A DNA stretch of 64,000 nucleotides from Chlamydomonas reinhardtii (taxonomy: Eukaryota > Chlorophyta > Chlorophyceae > Chlamydomonadales > Chlamydomonadaceae): contig NC_057005.1 in NCBI RefSeq assembly GCF_000002595.2, positions 6,982,193-7,046,192 of the forward strand. Reading direction: 5' to 3'. Shown here in pieces: positions 57,898 through 64,000 of this stretch. A program made the translations under genes and the position numbers. Positions within the stretch are counted from its first letter, which is position 1. Each line of letters begins with the position of its first letter. Below the pieces are notes generated by a model. The model did no database searches, had not been told where the DNA came from, and saw only the letters and a program-made list of their open reading frames with translations.

Positions 57898-60800
57898 ATG
57901 CCTCCGAAAGCGGCCGAAGTGGCGGAGCCGCCTTCAAGATGGGAGAAATTCAGGTGCGCGGGGTGCGCGACACATGCTTTTGGGGTTCGCGCCGACACGG
58001 CGGGATGTCCCAGGCCACGGCACGCGCGGCCTCGCCTCCTCTGTCGCACCGGACCTCTCCGGCCGAGGCACTGCTTTGACCCGCGCCATACGCTCATCCT
58101 GCTGCGTAAACACACCTTCATGCGAAGTATTACGAGCGGAGTATGGATTACCAGCCCCACCGAACCCTGGAGCTCACGAGCTTCGCACTTTCGTACTGCA
58201 CAACTGCCGGGGTGAAACGTATGGCTGCGCCGCGCCCCCTGCCGGGGGGCCGGGGCACGCCAACCTCGGACCGTGCACAACTGCATACACGCCCACGACA
58301 GTGCGCTGCAGCACGCGACGCCCATGTTACCTCGCTCCCTGCATCTCACCTGCGCCTTAGCACGCCAATGGAACTGCACGACTACGTGGTGAACCGCGTG
58401 GCACCTGATATCGTGGACGCACACCACAGGTTATTCATCATCAAGAACTTTCTGCCGCTAGCGTTCTTAATCGCGCTCACATGGGCGCTGGCGTGGCCGG
58501 TGCCGGGGCGCTACCTGGCCGAGATCACGGTGCTGGGCAATGTGAAGATCATGCAGGTGTGCGTGTGTGGAGGGCGGGGGTGGGCGTGTAGGCAAGAGCA
58601 GCGAAACGGTAAAACAGGCAACAAGTGGTGCACACACGCCCAGCACACAAACACAAACACACATTGCTTACACGTGTTTGATTCATTGTCCACACTGCTG
58701 CCGTGCAGGTTGTGCCCATGGCTGTTGTGTTCTTGATCACGGGTCTGCAACTGGACACAGCCGCAATGAAGCGAGCACTGTGAGTGGTGGACAGCCCAGG
58801 GGCCACCCGTGGGGAGATTGTAGATACCAGCCCAAACCAAAGCGAACCCAATGAAAAAGAGCGAGGAGGAGAGCGTGGCCTATGTTGCGACAACAGAGTG
58901 GCACTCGACAGTACTCGTTGCCTGAAAGCCACACGCCCGCTCGGTCCCCCTGCCTTCTCCCCCAGGGCGCTGCGAAACGCGCCGTCCATCGTGTACGGTT
59001 TCCTGGCCATTTTGCTCATCACGCCCTGCCTGGGGTTCTTGTTCCTGGAGATTCCGCTCAGGCCCTACGAGTTCTCGATAGGTGCGCGCTGTCACAGGGT
59101 GGTAGCGGTGCAGTCGGGCGGCCGGGTACGGCGCTGGAGATGCCTGTCCCGGTGCCGCATGAGCGGCTGCGGCCTGCCCTGCCCTGCCCTGCCCTGCCCT
59201 GCGCTGCCCTGCGCTGCCCTAGCCCACCCGCCCGCAGCACCTGTGACTGGACATGGTTAAGGCGTTTGGCTTGACGTTCAGAAATTGCTCACACACATTT
59301 GGTGTTTCTCTCACCAACACACACGCACACACAACACACGTTCGCAGGCCTGACCGTCTTCTGTGTGGCTCCCACCACGCTGGGAGTGGGTGTGGCGCTG
59401 ACGGTGGCGTGTGGCGGCAATGACGCGGTGGCGCTGCTGCTGACCGTGGGTGAGTCATGAGCCGCGGGGCACCTGTGGCCAGCCCGACACACCGCGGGGC
59501 ACGGCACGCAATGTGCTCGGACGTGGGCCTGCTGCGCCTCGGTTCACCCAGCCTCACCCAACCTCGGTACAACGCCTTTCGCTCCCCGTCCCCCTTGCCA
59601 TTGAACACATGCAGGCACGAACGCGCTCGCGGTGGTGACCATGCCGCCCGAGCTGCGGCTGCTGCTGCACGGCGTCCAGGACCCCAACCCCGTGACCGCC
59701 TCGCCGCCGCTGCCGCCCGCGCCCTCGCCGCTCGGGGCCTACAGCAACGGAACCGGCGGCAGCGCCTGGCCGCCTCCGCCGCCGTCGCCGCCGCCGGGCT
59801 CAGCAGAGGACCAGAGCTTCAACATGGCAGTCAGCGTGAGTGGCGGTTGGGGAGAGGGCGACAGAGTGCACATGCATGGGGTTTGGAGGTGGGGGTTGGG
59901 GGCGGTTCCGGGGGCGCCGCTGCAGCCCAGCTAGCGGTTGCCATGGGCATCAACGTGATAGCGGCACGACCTGTTTAGGTGCGACGCATTGCGACATGTG
60001 GGCACCTACGGTATATTGTAGGCGCACCGTATATTGTAGGCGCACCGTATATTGTAGGCGCACCGTATATTGTAGGCGCTCTGTACATTGTGAACACATC
60101 ACCCCACTCGCCTGCCCGCCTGCCCCCTCCCCCGCCTGACCCATGGTTCCCCTCAGATCACGGACCTTTTGATCAAGCTGGCCATCACGGTGCTGGTTCC
60201 CTTCATCATCGGCAAGGTGTGGGCGGACACGGAGGCCGGTCATGTGGGATGACGTTATTGATTCGAGCCCACCTCACCGCACCCCCCCCCATCGCATCCG
60301 CCTCCAGTTGCACCCTCCCGCCGTACAGCTTACCAACTCGCCCGCTCCTCCCGCACCTCCCCGCACCTCCCCACCGCCCCACAGTGCTTGCGCGAGGCCT
60401 TCCCCGCCGTGCTGCACTTCGTCAAGTCCAACCGCGTGCCGCTGTCGCTCTTCTCCACCTCCTGCCTGGCCTTCGTGGTGTGGCAGACGCTGTCGTCCGC
60501 GCGCGACCTGCTGCTGGAGCAGTCGGCGGGGCCGGTGCTGGCCATGATGGGGCTGTCGGTGGGCATGCACCTGGTCTACCTGCTCTTCAACTACCTGGTT
60601 GTGTGGTGGGTGCAGGAAGGGGGCGAACGTGTGTGTGTATGTGCATTGATTGGGATACGACGAGCGTGCGCCCGCCGTTGGGGTGAACCGTCTTACCAAT
60701 ACTTACCATTCTGCGCATGTCCTGTCCGTATGCTCTCTTACAATCATGTGCACATGCACACTCCGCGTTTCCGTCCCTTGTGCCCTTCCTGCCACACACA

Positions 60801-61949
60801 CACACACACACAGGTTCCTGCTGCGGCCGCCGCTCAAGGAGGCGGTGGCGGTGGTGATCATGGCCAGCCAGAAGAGCGCGCCCGTGGCCGTCACCGTCAT
60901 CGCCTACCTGGTCAAGAGCACGCAGCAGCAGGGGCTGCTGGCGCTGCCGGCGGTGGTGGGGCAGCTGGCGCAGATCTTCATCGGCTCGGGGCTGGCGGCC
61001 TGGCTGTCTGGCGTGGTGAGCGTGGCGGGAGGGGTGGGGGCTACAGCCTTGCAGGCTTCGCCGGTTAGGAGGCGAGGGTGTGGGGCACGGGGGAGGGGCT
61101 CGTTCCACCATTCCGAACAGTCGGCATGAAGTTGGAAAGGGTGTGTGGCGGCAGTATAGGCAGCAGCATGTGCGTCTGCGTGCTCAGGCCTAGCTGCCGG
61201 TCCCTCACTGCGCGCCGCAGGTGAAACGGAATGACGCCCTGGAGAAGGCGAAGGCGGCGCTCGCGGCCGCAGAGGCCGAAGCCGCAGCGGCGGAGGCGTT
61301 GGAGGCGGGCACGGCACTGCCGCCGCCGGGCGACGGCGGCAGCAGCCCGGGCGCTCCGCCGGTGGCGGGCGGGCCGCCTGCCGCGGCACCTGCCGATGGC
61401 GTGCCGGTAGAGGGTTTGCCAGTTGCGGCAGCACGTGCCGCCGTAGGGATAGCAGCAGGGGTGGCGACTGCGGTGCCGCCAAAGGCTGCACTTGAGTCCG
61501 AAACCAGGGCAGCCGCAGCAGCGGCAGCGGCAGAGCCGAAGGCAGCAGGGAAGTGGTCCGGCTGCTGGCCTCGTGGCGGCGCCGCCACCTCGGCACCGGC
61601 AGAGGCAGTTGCAGCATCAGCGGCGGCGGCGGCCGCGGCTCCTGCGCTGGCTGCGCTGACAGCACCAGCAGCGGCGGCATTGACACAGCCGGCAGCATGC
61701 GGCGAGGTGCAGCTGCCCACACACGCGCGTGGAGCTGGTGCTGGTAGGAGCGGGAGTGGGGGCGGGAGTGGGAGCGGTGGTGCCAGCAGGAGCGGAAGCG
61801 CAAGGGCGGGAAGCGCGCTGGCTGTGACTGCGGATGCTGATGCTGGCGTGGGTGGCGGCGCCAACGGGTCCGGGACCGTGACGGGTTCAGACATGGAGTT
61901 TGCCGCTCTGGCAGCAATAAGTGCAGTCCCGTCAGTGAAGGTCAAGTAG
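57898..61949 (+). CDS. SBF-like membrane transporter (SLC10A7/BASS type)
   Basis: Multi-pass carrier of the bile acid:sodium symporter superfamily. The first exon, 57898-57953, encodes MPPKAAEVAEPPSRWEKF and joins in phase at 58361 to TPMELHDYVV. Further exons give hydrophobic segments LFIIKNFLPLAFLIALTWAL, VVPMAVVFLITGL, SIVYGFLAILLITPCLGFLF, the signature FCVAPTTLGVGVALTVACGG, LLLTVGTNALAVVTMP, LIKLAITVLVPFIIG, LFSTSCLAFVVW, MMGLSVGMHLVYLLFNY, AVAVVIMASQKSAPVAVTVI and AQIFIGSGLAAWLSGV. About 10 exons in all, with 8-10 membrane spans. The APTTLGVGVALT and ASQKSAPVAV crossover motifs fit the SLC10A7/BASS4 subgroup. A Pro/Gly/Ser-rich loop sits after MPPELRLLLHG, and a soluble Ala/Gly-rich tail of about 240 residues ends the protein. 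The substrate is unknown; no clear transit peptide. Confidence 0.88.
60008..60095 (+). repeat. 18-bp tandem repeat in a transporter intron
   Basis: Four copies of GTATATTGTAGGCGCACC, the last diverging, lie in tandem in the intron before the ITDLLIKLAI exon. Confidence 0.9.
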
Positions 61950-62881
61950 CTGCTGGTGCGGTCGGAGGGCATCCGGGAATGTGATACCGGTGCTTACTTG
62001 GGAAGGTAGGAAGGGTAAGGCAGCCGAGCGTTATTACACGTGCGGCACTGCATCCGTGCACGTGGCTCCATTGGCCGTGCTTCGCGCGCATGCATGCATG
62101 TTGGCTGGTTAGGACGCATGCATTTTGCACACCTACGCGCATGGAGTCGCGCATGTTATTTTAATCGGTACAGAGACGGGGGAGGCCGTGGTCGGACTGG
62201 GGGATGCCTCGTGTTGCAGGCGTATGTGTTGCAGGCAGGTGGGCAGCGAATGTGCGTTTTCGCGTGGGCACGTTTACACATGATCACTTTACTCATGCAA
62301 GGATTGGTTGGGCGTAGCCGCGGCGAAGGCGTCATGGATGCAGGCAGCGGCGGTAAGTTTTGTGCTCCCCAGGCAGGTGCCTTTCCTAGAGCCGTCAACG
62401 CACGAGGCACAAACTCAAGCATGCCGCAGCGGAAGCCGATGAACGTATGTTTGGAATATCGTGTACAACGCACCATAAAGGTTGCCGGGAAACAAGCATT
62501 TGGTGGCGCGGATGCAGATGGGCCTTAGTCACATCTCGGCGTATGGGTATCACGGCGTTGCACACTTTTTCTTTATTTACTCTTTTCCAGCGCCACGTAT
62601 TATAAATTGCTATTCCCTATTGTAGAAAAATAGGCGGCAGGGAAAACTCGGCTGGAGCGAGAAGCGACCTCGCGAGTCCATGGACATCTTGACTTTCGCG
62701 AGGTCGCGAGGTCGCAAGGAAAGCAGCCCTGTCACGCGGATTCCACAAAGGAAGAGTTGCCAACTTCAAACTTTCCCCTTCGCACCCTTGTAGCCGTAGC
62801 ACAGGCCAAACAATTCTGAAGTCCGCCCAACCTTGCCCCTGTTAGGGGTGTGGGCCGGCTCCCACACCCCTAACGTTCATA
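61950..62881. other. transporter 3' region and unexplained spacer
   Basis: No gene seen in about 930 bp. The end is AT-rich (TATTATAAATTG near 62598) and holds two inverted repeats: GCGACCTCGCG (62664) with CGCGAGGTCGC (62697), and the hairpin at 62841. Confidence 0.45.
62841..62874. repeat. perfect 14-bp hairpin
   Basis: GTTAGGGGTGTGGG and its exact complement CCCACACCCCTAAC are separated by CCGGCT. The hairpin ends 7 bp before an ATG that opens a 123-codon ORF. Confidence 0.9.
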
Positions 62882-63253
62882 ATGGTTCAGAAAAATAGCA
62901 CCCGTAAGGTGTCGCTGCGAAGCGTTTGCAAGGACGAGGCAACGCTCGCAGCAATTAGGTTCAAGGTAGATTTTGTGGCCACGCCCCTTCCGGCGGTGCA
63001 GGGCCTGGAGACGGCGGTGGCGGCGGCGGTGGCACCGCGCCTACCGGCGGCAACAGCAGCGGCCACGGCGTTGGGCCCGGTGGTGGTGGCGGCACGGGCG
63101 GCCCTGGGCCCAGCGGCAGTGGCGGCGCGCATGTTCGGAGCAGAGGGGGCGGGCAAGGCCACGTGGAGGAGGACAGCGCGGCGCCGCCTTCAAAGCGGCG
63201 CCGGCGCGCAGGTTGAGACCTGCCGGTGTTGTCTGGTTAGCGACCTGTGCTGA
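62882..63253 (+). CDS. orphan ORF, possible first exon or element fragment
   Basis: ATG at 62882 opens 123 codons. The first 30 residues (MVQKNSTRKVSLRSVCKDEA then TLAAIRFKVDFVAT) look like real protein; the rest is Ala/Arg-rich and probably not coding, so a splice donor or a truncation may lie near residue 35. I recall similar openings in mobile-element ORFs of Chlamydomonas but cannot confirm. The hairpin just upstream would suit an element end. Confidence 0.3.
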   Translation: MVQKNSTRKVSLRSVCKDEATLAAIRFKVDFVATPLPAVQGLETAVAAAVAPRLPAATAAATALGPVVVAARAALGPAAVAARMFGAEGAGKATWRRTARRRLQSGAGAQVETCRCCLVSDLC

Positions 63254-64000
63254 CGAGGATGGCGTAGCGGGCAGTCAGCTGCAGCGGCAGGGGTGTTTTC
63301 CTTGCTGTCTGGTTGGCCTGCTGCCTGCTGCACTAGTGCTTGATAGCTGGGCGCGACTGGGCACATATGGCGGGCGGTGCCTGTACAAACCGACCCCGGC
63401 TATGTCCGGGAGATGAGGCTAGTATCGGAACCTTCGGCCTCAGACGGAGGACGTGGCGTGGCGGCACAGCCCACTTTTCCCTTGCAAGGGAGAGCCACCT
63501 TTCGAACAACTTACCTAGCCGTTTCGATGGCCGTCGGATCGAGTGGTCACGCACAAGGGCCCTGTGTGCGTCAAGGCACCGATGTGCCGCCAAGGAGGAC
63601 AGGGGTTGCACAGGCTGCAGCGGTGACTGGAGGCGGTCAGCCACATCTGAATCGCGCAAAGGTAATCGGGCCGAGTCACACGCCGAGAGCTTTATACACC
63701 CGTCTTGGTGAACTTGACACGGCAAGTCACAGTGTCACACGCCCCAGTCACCGAAGGCTGGAAGTGCGTGCATCAGTTCCCACCCTCCTGCGGGTGTGAA
63801 GTAATTCTGCCACTGGTATGCAGGCCGTTGGCACCCGTCCGCCTGTGATAACAGGATGTATGTGCCTCAGCGCCTGATGCATTCCAGCGAGGCAGTGACT
63901 CCGCCGTCAGGCCCCCAACGCGGACTGAACGCCCAAGCCTCCTTAACTCCTTCTATCTCTTCAGCTGCACCTGTCATGCCACTCCAGCACGAATACCTTG
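63254..64000. other. right window end, no gene recognised
   Basis: Overlapping ORFs exist on both strands but none shows a family motif or splice structure. If the ORF at 62882 is a first exon, later exons could fall here or beyond the window. Confidence 0.35.

Noticed and set aside
58143-58360. N-terminal extension of the transporter from ATG 58143
   Set aside because: The segment is not hydrophobic or conserved-looking and is explained as intron; the exon 57898-57953 joins in phase at 58361.

Overview
The window looks like nuclear DNA of a volvocine green alga (Chlamydomonas or a close relative). The signs are high GC, genes split into many short exons by GC-rich introns full of TG/CA microsatellites, Ala/Gly/Ser/Gln-rich inserts inside otherwise conserved proteins, and TGTAA poly(A) signals. 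I found no rRNA, tRNA or CRISPR array. Coding models were built by eye from splice sites, reading phase and family motifs. No database was searched.

Layout. 209-4220 (-): a six-exon transposase of a KDZ (Kyakuja-Dileera-Zisupton) DNA transposon. 4221-8290: about 4 kb with no gene I can defend. 8291-14976 (-): cytosolic plant-type pyruvate kinase, divergent from 15617-21106 (+): HslU/ClpY, the ATPase of the HslVU protease. 22074-27059 (+): a SEC14-like lipid-transfer protein ending in a CaaX box. 28410-32851 (+): an unrecognised protein with a C-terminal ASH/MSP-like beta-sandwich. 33811-38219 (-): a metal-dependent amidohydrolase, divergent from 39667-42511 (+): mannose-6-phosphate isomerase. 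43405-50207 (+): a roughly 1,950-residue protein with a candidate TIR-like N-terminal domain, a long low-complexity middle and kinesin-light-chain-like TPRs. 50611-53922 (+): a telobox Myb protein with a ubiquitin-like domain, the layout of plant TRF-like telomere proteins. 55086-57275 (-): a small unrecognised, possibly organelle-targeted protein, divergent from 57898-61949 (+): an SBF-like (SLC10A7/BASS-type) transporter. 62882-63253 (+): an orphan ORF next to a perfect hairpin.

The genes do not form one pathway. Three divergent pairs (pyruvate kinase/HslU, amidohydrolase/PMI, small protein/SBF transporter) could share promoter regions. Pyruvate kinase and PMI are central carbon and sugar-nucleotide enzymes; HslU is probably organellar; SEC14 and the transporter act at membranes; the telobox protein should act at chromosome ends. 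The most unusual items are the candidate TIR-like/TPR protein, the telobox/Ub-like protein, the farnesylation-type SEC14 protein, the unidentified ASH protein, short sequence blocks shared by introns of unrelated genes, and the sense-strand polarity of intronic TG/CA tracts.
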